From contig CAJNDT010003779.1 in assembly GCA_905221615.1 (NCBI GenBank), forward strand, positions 310,001-374,000: 64,000 bases of DNA. Direction: 5' to 3'. Each line of letters opens with the position of its first letter. The stretch's first letter is position 1. Below, one piece after another: positions 28,225 to 40,200 of this stretch. The translations under genes were made by a program, and so were the position numbers. Source of the DNA: Symbiodinium sp. CCMP2592 (taxonomy: Eukaryota; Sar; Dinophyceae; Suessiales; Symbiodiniaceae). Below the pieces are notes generated by a model that saw only the letters and a program-made list of their open reading frames with translations, was not told the DNA's origin and did no database searches.

Positions 28225-31200
28225 GTTGTATGCAAAACTGACTCTGTCTTGTTGCTGCTGCTTGAGGACCAGTATCTCTAGCTTTCTAATCAGCATGTGT
28301 TCGTACCAGCAGCATGACTGGAGCTCCTACTATTCCGTGTTACTGATCGCCCTTATGGAACCCCTGTAAAATCCTCATAACCAGCCCCTTCTCCAGCTTG
28401 TTGAAGCCTTATAGAAACCTTGGCGAACCCGTGTAGACCTCCCCAGGTTGGACTTTCGAGACTTCGGGCAGAGCCTGTCCCGACTGGAGCGTTCTGTCGA
28501 GTCCTTGCGACTTGGCGCCCATCCTTCGATGCCGTCGATGCCTTTGAACCCCTTGAAGGACACCCTAAACCGTATGCAAAGCTTGCACCCCCACACCCTA
28601 AGCCTTAAACCTTAGGCACCAAATCCTCATCCGTTGAAGGAGCTAGGTGCTTGGGTGAAGCTTTAAAGCTCTAGATACTAAACTCGAAGACCCCAAAGGC
28701 TTGCAGCGCCTAAAGCTCTGTTCTCGAAACCCCGTGACTACCTTGAAGTGGGTCGGACACGTAGTGTATTGGGGTTTCAGGGAGTTTCAAGGAGACTGCA
28801 GAGTTGAGGTGTGTTGGGTATTCGGGTTTAGAGTATTAGGTTTAGGGTTTAGGCACATTTAGGGTTTAAGATTCGTGGCATTCCAGGTGAGCTAAGGGTT
28901 TTCAGATGTCGCTTTTGCTGTCTTGCTATTGTGTACCACAACAGACCCTAAACAATCATCTTAAAACCGGTAATCGGCTCCAAGCCTCACTTCTCATAAA
29001 GTTCGGGGGGCATCTGGGCCTGGGTTCGTGCTAAGTTTTTCAACTTAAGAAACCACCACAATAGGGGAGCCATTGTGAGTTAGACGGTTTCCTTATCACG
29101 GCACCTTAAACTAAGTTCCTGAAGAAGAACCCAATAGCCCTAAACCCCGAGCCCGACACCCAAAACTCTGAGAATCAACCCGAAACTCACGAACAATGAA
29201 GCTTGCAGGGGCTTCAAAACGTGGGATGAAGGTTGGATTAAGGATCGCTCATAGAAGGATTCATTTTTTGGGATTACCCCACCTACCTTCATCCCGCCTT
29301 TGGAGGACTCCAATCCCAGAGCCTGAGATCCTCAACCTTCTGCCCCGTCCTGCGGTTTAGTGTCGGTGGTTAAACCCAAAGAACCTTGGAAAGGTAGGTT
29401 GTTATACGGTTGAGGTAGACCCTAAGTCACAAAAGGCCTCAAATTTCCCTCATGCCTTCCGTAGCACCCGGCGCAAACCGCAATGAGCCCGCAGGATCGA
29501 ATCTCGCAGAGCTCGGGCATCGCTCCTTTGAAGGAGGCATGGCTTACGGCTCCGTGTTTTGAAATGTCGTTTGGGGAAATTGGGTCCAGAATCTTGGGCT
29601 GACTGAATGTGTGGAACATTAGGGTTGAGGGCTTGGGGGTTTTGAGCGCAGGGTTCCTGTTAAGTTGCGTGGTCTAGTACTGCCTGATAGTGGCTGTGCC
29701 AGTTAAGGGCCCAATTTAGCAGAGCCGTGCTTCACACTAGGATTTTCTGGAAAGAAGACAAGCATGCAGCATGAGCGCTTAAGCTGTGCAAAAGGCGCGG
29801 GCCAAGCTAGGGGAGCAGTCCCCGTCGCAGCTCAGCGAGCGGACGGACAGTACTCCGTCCATGTACAAGATGATGGACCTGCTGGAGGACAATCCAGGGT
29901 TCAGGTGTAAGCTTACCTTTGGTTAGTAGGGAATGGCAGAATGGTAGTAGCAGTAGTTATAGTTATATCCCATTGCTCCATTCCCTACTAACCAAAGGGT
30001 AATTAAGAGCATCTGAGGCTGCGGGTTGCCTAGGGCTTTGTTGGACCCAGGGCTGAGGGTTGCGGCGGGTGAAGATCCTCCAAGCTGCTCTAGTCTTTCC
30101 ACGCTCCCTCGTCTTTCATGTGTGGGTGAATAACCCTCACAAGTTTCCCGAAGTTTTGATTACGAAATGAAGGACCTTACACACTAAATCCAGAACTTCA
30201 AACGGATCGTTCTGTGTTTGAAGGTCGTCTTGGGCATCTGATCCCCACTTGCAACCCGAAGCTCGTCCCGAAAACCTTTAACTTTCATACAACTACGGGT
30301 TTAGGGTTTTTTTTGGCTTCCCCATGAAGTCCCTGTCGAAGTAGAACCCTAGAAAAACTCTAAGAAGCAACTCCGAAAGGAGCACACGGCGCGGAAGTTG
30401 CGGGGGAAGCTGCGTCGAGGCATCTCTCACGCTTGTCAGAAAAGGAGGGCTTTGGGTTTAAGGCTGAGGGTTTAGGTGTTTAGGGTTTAGGGTTGACGTA
30501 TATTGCCTGCTATCCTACGCCCGAGCATTAAACCCCCCAAATCCCTGAAGCCCTCAACTTCGTACGCGAAGGCTCCGACGCAAGCAGCCCAAGCCTTTGG
30601 ATTCACGTGCTTCGTTACTCAGGAGTATCGTACTCTGCAGATGAGATCAACCCAAGCCCTCAACAAGAAACGCATCCAAACCCTAGGATCTTGCAAGAGA
30701 GAGGCTCATCGGGTTCCTAAGCTCCAGACCCTGAAAGCCCAACACCGCAAGCCCGAAAGCGCTACCCCCGCTTCAGTTTTCAAGCTCTAAACTCCAATGC
30801 CTGCAGCCCTACACTCCACACCGCTGACCCCCGAACCCCTAAACCCTAAACCCTAAACCCTAAACCCTAAACCCGAACCCTGAACCCTAAGCTCCCAACC
30901 ATGAACCTTAAACTTTGAACCCCTGCACGCGAAACCCTTGTATTCAACTCCCACCATGAATCCCTACGCTCTTGGACGTTTTCTACACAAGGGTTTGAAC
31001 CCTGCTAGAGGCAATATCGATCCGAAGCGAAAGGATTGTCCTCATGAGCCCCAAAGCCAGAACTTTAAAGCTACTTTGGCTCAAAAAGAGTTGCAAGTTG
31101 ATAACCCGGACTCAGGTCTTGTAATTTAAGGCGTCGTTGTAAACAGACACAGAAAAGAGTCGTAAACCTTGAGCCTGGCAACCAGGCAGGTCACAAGCTT

Positions 31201-34200
31201 GAAACCCTCAACAGCTGCCCCAACTCCAACCTCCAAGCGTTGAACCCCACAGCAGTAAGCCCCGAACTGTAAAAGTTAAGCGCCGAACCTTACGGCTATT
31301 GATGAGGAAGTCAGGTATGTTCCTTAATAAAGCGGCTTTGCCCCAAACCCTAAACCCTATGCCACCGACGGTTTTTTCATAAAGAACCACCCTAAACTCT
31401 TCGCCCCTAACGCCATAAACCCCAAATGTTAAGCCCTGAACTGTACCGGGTTTTTTGCTTAGAGAACCCAAGACTCCACCTTTATCCGTAAACCCAGAAC
31501 CCTAGGCCCTAAACCCTTGCCCCCACGACTTTAGAGCAGCCAGGCAAGTCTACTTTGGCCAGTGTGGAGTCAGTCGGTTCCGTTGACTTCCGGCGAGAGC
31601 TCGCCCAGGAGGGCGTCTTGTTTTTTGCTTTCGGGTTCTTTCGCCCGTTTCCACGGGTTTTTAGAAGAAGTTTCGTTTGTTCGGGAGGGTGTGTTCTATT
31701 GGCGGTTTCTGGGTGTTTAGGGTTCCTAGGTTCAAGGTTTGCACATCGTCATTCCAGCTTCTTGAACTGTAGAGGCTTCCCTGAAGGTTGTTCAGGGTTG
31801 AGGGTTTTGGGGTTTGGATTTTTGATATTTGAGGGTGGGGCTTTGGGGTCTGGGGTTTCGTTGTGTTGCAATAGGCTGCCAGGGCCTGGGAACTTAGGGT
31901 TTAAAGAAGATTAAGAAGGCTTCTGCATACACATACACAATCCCTAAACTCACAACGCAAAGCTCTAAAGGCCACCCTAAACCCTAAACTCTACACAAGG
32001 CCTAAACCCTAAACCCTAAGCTCTAAAGGCCACTGCACTGAAACAAAAACCTAAACCCTACACCCTAAACGAAACTTAAAGTCGGTGTCTGAAGCTTTAA
32101 GTGCCAAACACCCTCTCAAATCCAGTTGCTAACTAGGCACAGGCCTTCCAACAACGAAATGCACCTAAGCCCTAAAGCCCAGCAGCCCGAAACCTTAAAC
32201 TGTCCTAAACCCTACCCCTGGAACCCGAGACCCTAAACCCCAAAACCCGAAGCCCTAAAGCCCTGGGCCCTAAGCACTTAGCTTAGCCCCAAGACAGAAA
32301 CGGCCCTAAACCCAGGCCTTAAGCCAACCCCACTTAAAGGAAATATATTTGACTTCGTGAGTAGGGTTATGAATCAGGCAACGATATTTATGAATGCTTA
32401 GAAGCCTCTTGTAGCTCACTTACTAAGTCCCACGAACCTCCAAATAGACTCTAAACCTACTAACTAAAACCCAAACAATATAGATCCCTTCTGGAACCAT
32501 CTTTGGAACCCTTCAAGAAAGCCTGCAAGGAAGCCTGTAAGGAAGCCTTTAGGGAAGCCTTTCAGGAAGCTTTCTTAAGGTATTAAGTCCCATGAACCTG
32601 TAAGTAAACACTAGCGCCCCTGGTTTTGAACCTTTGTGGAACCCTTTCAGGAGCCCTTTGAGGATAAGGAACCCCTTAAAGCTACTAAGTCCCATGAACC
32701 CTAAACCCTGAAGCCCTTAAACCTTAACCCTTAAACCCTAAATCCGAAACCTAAACCTTAAACCCTAAACCCTGAAGCCCTTAAACCCTAACACCCTAAC
32801 CCCTGAACCCCCTCAACCCTAAACCTTAAACCCCCTAAACCCCTAAACCCCCAAACTTAAAGTTACGAAGTCCCCTAAACCCCTAAACCCTAAACATCTA
32901 AACCCCTAAACCTCTAAACCCCTAAACCCCTAACCCCCAAACTTAAAGTTACGAAGCCCTCCCTGAGCCTCTACGCAGGCGAGCCCCAAGGGCAGCTCAG
33001 ACTCGACGCCCGCCGCCCCGGCGGCGCGGATGGAAGCGGAAAGGGGGCCTCCTTTAAAGGGTTCCCTTTGGGGTTCCCTTTAAAGGGTTCCCTTTAAAAG
33101 GGGGGTTCCCTTTGGGGTTCCCTTTAAAGGCTCCTTAATAAAGGGGTTCCCTTAAAGGGAGCGGGGTTCCCTTTAAAAGGTTTCCCTTTAAAGCGTTCCT
33201 GAAAGGACTCCTTAGATGGGGTTCCTTAAAAGGGCTCCTTGAAAGGGCTTCCCAAAAAAGGATTCCTAAAAGTGTTCCCTTTGAAGAGGTTCCTTAAAAG
33301 GATTCCTTAAAGTCTTCCCTTTAAAGAGGTTCCCAAAAAAGGATTCCTTAAAGCGTTCCCTTTAAAGAGGTTCCTTAAAAGGGTTCCTTAAAGGTCCCTT
33401 TATAGGTTCCTTAAAAGGCTCCCTTTACAGGCTCCTTAAAGGGCTCCTTAAAGGGCTCCTTAAAAGGTTTCCTTAAAGGGTTCCTTCAAAGGAGTTCCTT
33501 AAACGGGTTCCTTAAACGGGTTCCTTAAAAGGGGCTCTAGAAGGGGATGTAATTACAGGTTTTGGGGTTTAGGGTCTACTTGGAGGATCATGCGACTCAG
33601 TAAGTAATTTCGGGTTTAGGTCCGGGGTCTTTGGGATCTAGGGTACAGGGTTTCTGGTTTGAGGAGATTGAGGGTTTAGGGTTTAAGAATTTTGAGATTT
33701 CGGTGATTTAGGGTTCGGGGTTTGGGATCTAGGCTTTTGGTGTTCAGGGTCTTCAGCGTTTAGGGTTATAAGATTCTCTCGCAGCTGGGTGCACAGGGTG
33801 CAGGGTGCTGAAACTTGAAAACTAGACCCCACACCCGAAGACCTTAACCCCAAAGCATGAGGCCTTAAACCCCTAAAACCACGAACCACTAAACCCCCTA
33901 CCCCTAAACCCCAAACCTAGACCTTTGCATGGCTTGTGACGTTCAACGGAAGGGCCTTCGAAACGTAGAGCTCAAGTCCTCAGGGCCCGAACTAATGTCG
34001 AGGCCTCAATAATATACGTAATGTACCCCCAGACATCTCAAACCCTCTTCTTAGGATTACGGCCACTATATTAAATCCTAAACCTGGACCTAAAGCAAAC
34101 AACCGGCTGAGGTGCCCCCTTTTCACAAAACCAGCTCCTTCTCCTGCGTGTCGGTGGACGAGCCGGTACAGCCGGCACCCAACACAAGGAGCTTTGGTGC

Positions 34201-37200
34201 GGTGAAGTCTCCTTTGTTTCATTAGCTTTTCGGGTGTCATGGAGCCTTAAGAGTTTCACAGGGCTTCAAGAGAGTATATTACATAAGTGTCCCACACTGT
34301 TGTCAGGAACATGAGGCTCGGTTTGTGTTTACAAGGGCTCTCCAATTCAAAGATTCATTCCCGTGGTGATGCTTTAGTAGTACTGTCGCTACATCGAGAC
34401 TCTTTTTCAAGAAGGGTGGCATGCCGTGTCATGACCGTAAAGGGATTTCCCGTGGAACCTTAACCGACGAGCGATCGTTAAGGGGTTTCACTTGAAACTT
34501 ATACCCCAATCTCTATACCCAGAAAGCCCTACGAGGGTGATTTGCCGCAAGTTCCTACACCCGATATAGAACCATTGTAGAAGAACTCCTGTAGACCCGT
34601 ATAAAGCCTTCATAGAACCCTTGCAGAGGAGCCCTTATTGACCCTTCGAAACCCTCATAGAACCTTCACAGGAAGCCCTATCTACCCTCACTCATAGAGC
34701 CCTTGAAGAGGAGCCCTAAACCCTAAACCCTATACCTTAAAGAGGAGCCCCAACCCAGGCCCTTGGAAAAGCATTCGAAACGAGCCGTGCACCCGAGGAG
34801 CGTCGTGCTGCGGACTGGCGCTCTGGGACCGACTGCAAGCAAGCAGGAGGGTCGGAGGGTGGGAGGGTTTAGGGATTAGGCATGTTTAGCACCGGGAGGG
34901 GGGTTTAATGGGGTTTAGGGGTTCAGGGTTTGGGGTCTATAGACGTTGTAAAGGGGTTGGGATCCCAATAAGTTTTTTGACCCAGACCTTCCAATATCCC
35001 CTGAACTAAGGAGTGGACATTGAAATTATGGTAGCATGTCTTATCTGATTTAAGGCATGTTCCTTAATGACGGGCTTTTTGGAAAGGTCTTGGGAGGGTA
35101 GGGTTTAGGGTTTAGGCTTTACAGGTTTAGGGTTTGGGTTTCAGGATTTAGGGGTCTGTAGACATTGTACAGAGGGAGCGCGGGTCCCGGTAGGTTTTGG
35201 GCTGGGCTGGGGGCTGTGGTGGGCTGAGGTGGACGAACCTACAAACCCCAAAGCCTAGAGCCCTGAACTAACCTTCAAATCCTGAAGCCCTAGATCCTAA
35301 AATCCTCGAAGTTGTCACCCTAAACCTTAAACCCCAAACCCAAAAACTAGAGACAATAGGACATGGTCCGCCTCTTGCGACGCAAGTCGCTCGATGAGCT
35401 GCGGGCCAGTCATGACGCGATCATCACGGCCACGGCGCCGCAGAAGGTGGGGACGAGGCAGTTGAGGGAATGTGAGCATTTGAGGTTGAGGGTTTGGGGG
35501 TGAGAGTTTGACTAATAGGTTCGAGCTTTGGCCGCTAAACCGTACACCCTAATCCCGGATTGAGGGATGGCTTCTGCAGGATTCCCTTCTGCGGTCTCGT
35601 CGCGGGGCTTTAAAAGGGTCTTTCAGCATGCCAGAGTCTGCACCGATGCACTTTCGAGAAGCGGACAACATGATAGCGCTTTAACGCGCATGACTTATGG
35701 CTTAGGGTTTAGGGTTTGGGGTCAGGGTTGTTATGGTGTCCCGAGCCCAAAATCCAGAAACTTCCGGATGTTTAAATCCTGCATCATGAAAGCCTGACCC
35801 CTAAATCCAAAGCCGAAATCCCCCACCCTTAAGCCGTCAATATCTTCAACCCCCAAAGCCAAAGCCCTGAAGAACGCTGCGCTCCTGAGCCCTACAAAAC
35901 CCAAACTTCGGCCATGATACATTACAATATCCTTATGGGAGGGGGCTCCAAAGGGGGTAGATCAGCATGATCAGCTACTAATCCCTAGTTCTCTCTAGTG
36001 CCCCCTAAGGTTCCCTAAGGATCCTTCCTACCCTCCCCCCTTGAATCACGCTCCCTTAAGGACCCTATAAATACAGGGCAGCCTGGCCTAAACGTTTTAA
36101 CACCCCTTAAGCCCAAAAGGTTAGAGGTTTCAAGCGCTTGTAAAGCGTTTTAAGACCCGTGAAGCCCCAAAGATTAGGGTTTTAAGCGTATTTGAAGCCT
36201 TGAAGCCCAAAAGCTCAAGGGGGCATAAGCAAAACCCTAAACCCTAAACCCTAAACCCTAAATCCTAAACCCTAAACCCTAAACCCTAAACCCTAAAACC
36301 CCTGCAGCCCGAAAGAGCCCGACAAGACGCGAGGACGACGTCATCTTCGCCCCCCGGCTGCCGCCGTCGCTGGCGGAGGCCCGACTGTCAGCGCTCTCGA
36401 GGACCGGATGTGCATCGAAGGTATGTGAAGCGGAGTCGGTACGTGTGTTGTGAATTTAGGGCCCTGAACCCTGGACCCTAAACTCTGAACACTGAAGCCG
36501 AGACCCCAGACCCTAATCTAAGGTTTTGGATGCTAAAGCGGCCAAGCCCTCGGTCACCGTAAAGCACTGAATCCTTCAATACGGGCACTGCGTTGCTTGT
36601 TTTTTGGACTGCGGATGGTTGGGCGTAAGGATAGCACAATCCTAAAGTGTTACAAGGTTCTAACAAATCAAGAATGTAACGAGAGTCATCGACGTCTTGG
36701 ACAAATACTGCGAAGTGGTCGTGTCCTCAACCCTAAACCTGCTCCTGTTCAGGACTGGCTGGCTCCTCCTTTCCCTGGCCGGGCTTGGCGAAAACTCCAG
36801 GGCTTTGGGTTCAGTAGAGAGCGTAGGCTCACGGAGTAAGCGTCAGTGTCTTCGACTCGGGATGGAGCTTACCCGACCCCACGCCCTCCTACAACTACAC
36901 CCTGAACAATCAAAGGGGAAAAGGAGGGACCCTTAATGGGGACCCCTACCCCATAATGGGCTATATAATGGGTATATAATGGCTATATTCCTAGGGGTCC
37001 TTATTCAGGGTCCCTCCTTTTACCCTTGGAAACAGGCTGTTCCGTATCAAGTCTGATGGTGTATCCTAAGCCCCAAATCCTACACCCTCAGCCTCAAACC
37101 CTTGAGCCTAAACCCGACATCCTGCACCCCAGACCTCGAACCTTTGACCCTGCACCCTGAATAAACAAGCCTGGCGGCAGGTGCACCTCAACAGAGCCTT

Positions 37201-40200
37201 TGTGGCCTTATGGTCCTTAACAGTGGCTATTTAGGATAGAAAGCTCAAGCCTAAACCATCCCTCAGCCCTAAATCTAAACCCTAAACCCTAAACCCTAAA
37301 CCCTCAACCCTAAACCCTAAACCCTAAACCCTAAACCCTCTACCCTCTAAACCCTCAGCCCGCCCTAAATCGTGAGCACCCAGGTTTTCAAAGGAGGGAC
37401 CCTTAATAAGGACCCCTAGGTATATACCCTTAATATAGCCATTATATACCCATTATATAGCCCCATTATAGGATAGGGGTCCCCATTAAGGGTCCCTCCT
37501 TTTCCCCTACTTTAAGGATCATGGGACTTAGTAAGTAAGGTTATAAGTAGGTTATAAGTAGGGTAACCCCACTTAGGGGACTTATAACCCCAATTATAAC
37601 CTACTTACTAAGTCCCATGATCCTCTAAGTATGAGGTTTAGGAGCCTCGTCCTGGCAGGTGGGCATCTTAGACTTCTTTGAGGGCGCTGCCTGGCGGCTG
37701 CTTACTCGCTGCATCCTGCTGCTGCAGGCCGGGGCATGCAGCTTTTGGGCTTAGGGGTTTAGGGCTTTCAGGCTTTAGGGGTTTAAGGGTTTAGGGATTT
37801 AGGCTTTAGGGATTTAGGGATTTCGGGTTACGGGTTTAGGGGTGTAGGGGTTCAGGGGTTCAGGGGTACCCGGTTCTGTACGTGTATACTGCAAGAAAAT
37901 CTTCTTTGGCGTGAAGGGCTCTCTACGGTAGCCTGTTCCAAGAGCCTAGAAGGCAAAGCCCAAATAGCGCTAAGCTCAGGGTCTTCCAGGCTCTGTTTGC
38001 ACAGCTTTCGGGTTCAAGGAGCGTGGGACGTAGTAAGTCAGGTTGACATGATGAGTACCTTCATTGGGGATTTTACGAATCTGTACTTGTAGCTACCCTA
38101 GCAATCACCCTATATGACACCCCACAATCTAACTCCCAAACTTCGCACCTCCCCAAATGAGAAACCTCACGGTTCTTCTTGCGTTTTCCAGAAAACACAG
38201 TCTCCAGCTCCAGAAGCGGGGGTTGTTTTGGAAAGAGAACCTCAATGCCAGGCAATCCCTAAACTCTGAAATCTAAACCGACGGCCTAAACCCGAAGCCT
38301 AAAACCCCAAACCGAACCCTTCACCCTAAATCCTAAACCCTGAACCCTACACTCAAAACCCTCAACCCTAAACCGTAAACTTTAAACCCTATAGATCCCT
38401 TAAAAGAGCCCTACAGATCCCTTAAAAGCGCCCCAAAAACTCCTCAAAAGAACCCTAGACATCCCTTAAGAGAGCCCTAGAGATCCCTTCAAAGAACCCT
38501 AGAGATCCCTTGAAAGAGCCCTAAAGCCCCCTTCAAAGAACCCTAAACCCTAAACTCTCAACCCGACAGATCCCTTAACCGAGCCTTAAAAGAGCCCTAG
38601 AGACCCGTTTAAAAGAGCCCTAAAGCCCCTCCCGTCGCTGTGAGATGCTGGGACTGGCGGCCTTGGCCTTCGTCCTCGGGAGCTGGCGCGGCCCAGTGGC
38701 CGAGGCCAGAGCGGGCAAGACTCCGTACTTAAAGGCTCTAAAGGGCTCCCTTTTAGGGCTCTTTTAAGGGATCTATAGGTTTTTTTGAAGGCTCTAAAGG
38801 GCTCCCTTTTAGGGCTTTTTTTAGGGATCTATAGGGCTCTTTAAAAGGCTCTAAAGGGCTCCTTAAAAGGGCTCTTTTAAGGGATCTATAGGGTTCTTTT
38901 AAAGGCTCTAAAGGGCTCCTTGAAAGGGATCTATAAGGGTTCCTTAATGGGATCTAAAGGCGGGCAAGACTCCGTAAGGGTTGATGACATAAATCCTGCA
39001 TTACCTTCAGGACCTTAAACTATGGGAATTATGGTATATTCCTCATTATTTATGGGTAATAGACTCCTGAATACTTAGACTCCGTAAGGACCTGATCTGG
39101 TTTGGAGGCTCCTTTTTTAAAGGGGTCTATTAAGGGATCTATGAACCTGGTCTCTAAAGGTGTAGAGGGTTTGGGGTTAGGGGTTTAGGGTTTAAGGGTT
39201 TACGGTGTAGAGGCTCCTTTTAAAGGGGTCTGTAAGGGATTTATAGTGGGGTCTTTGGGCTTTAGGGTTTGGGATCTACTTAAAGGGTCATGGGACTTAG
39301 TAAGGGTCCTTAAAGGGCTCTTTAAAGGGATCTATAGGGTTCCTTAAAGTGATCTATGGGGTTTAGGGTTTAGGGTCTACTCGCGGGTCTGGTGACTCCT
39401 AAATTGTAGATTTTACCTGGAGCCCCCCAACTACCTCCACTGTACCCCAAATTCACACTATTAGGGACCACAAGGGCTCTATTAAAGGGCCCTTGGGGGC
39501 TGTCCTGGTAGGTTTTACGAGTTTCGAACTTTATCTGCGACTTGCGTTTAGGATGCTGAAACTGAAAGAGTCCTTGAGGTGTGAGTATAGGTAACTATAC
39601 TTATACTTGCTTATAACCCCAACTAAGGTACTTATGACCTTACTTGCTAAGTCCCATGATCCTCCATGTAAGGACCTGATCTTTAAAGGTGTAGAGGGTT
39701 TGGGCGTTAGGGTTTACGGAGTGTAGAGCTTGTAGTTTCTTGGGTATATGGGCGCTACGGGTTTTACAGCTCTTGTATGGTTAGGGTGTAAAGGTTAAGT
39801 TTAGGGCTATGAGCATAGGCTTTTTCAGTTAATATGAAATTGTGTTTCTTTCCCCGAAGGCACAGTCTAAATGCCAAATCCGCATGACCCGAAGCCCTGC
39901 CCCTCCCCAGCTATTAACATCCCTGAAGCATTTCAAAGAGCAATGGAGATGCATGGTCAACGTCGTCGCATCACGAATCCTAAATCTTAAACCCGTTGCC
40001 CGAGACAGCAAAACTTGAAGCTGGCCTAATACCCTAAAACCAAAACCTCGAACCCTAAACACTCAACTCCTAAACCGTAAACCCTCAACCCTAGCCTGAA
40101 ACACTAAACCTTAAACCCTGAACCCTAAACTCCTAAACCCCTGAACCCCGGAGCCCGTAACCGCAGATCGAGCCGCTGATCACCACGGCCCTGTACCTTT

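Noticed and set aside
29912-30002. Family 3 MITEs as introners (elements that become introns)
   Set aside because: The donor-like GTAAG strings point outward at both ends; an introner needs a donor at one end and an acceptor at the other, both facing inward.
31555-31914. 119-codon plus-strand ORF
   Set aside because: Phe/Gly/Leu-rich translation of TTTAGGG-type words with no motif or phase link to neighbouring exons.
36232-36298. CCCTAAA arrays as a true telomere or chromosome end
   Set aside because: Arrays are short, degenerate, occur in both orientations over 36 kb and are interleaved with exons and MITEs, so they are interstitial.
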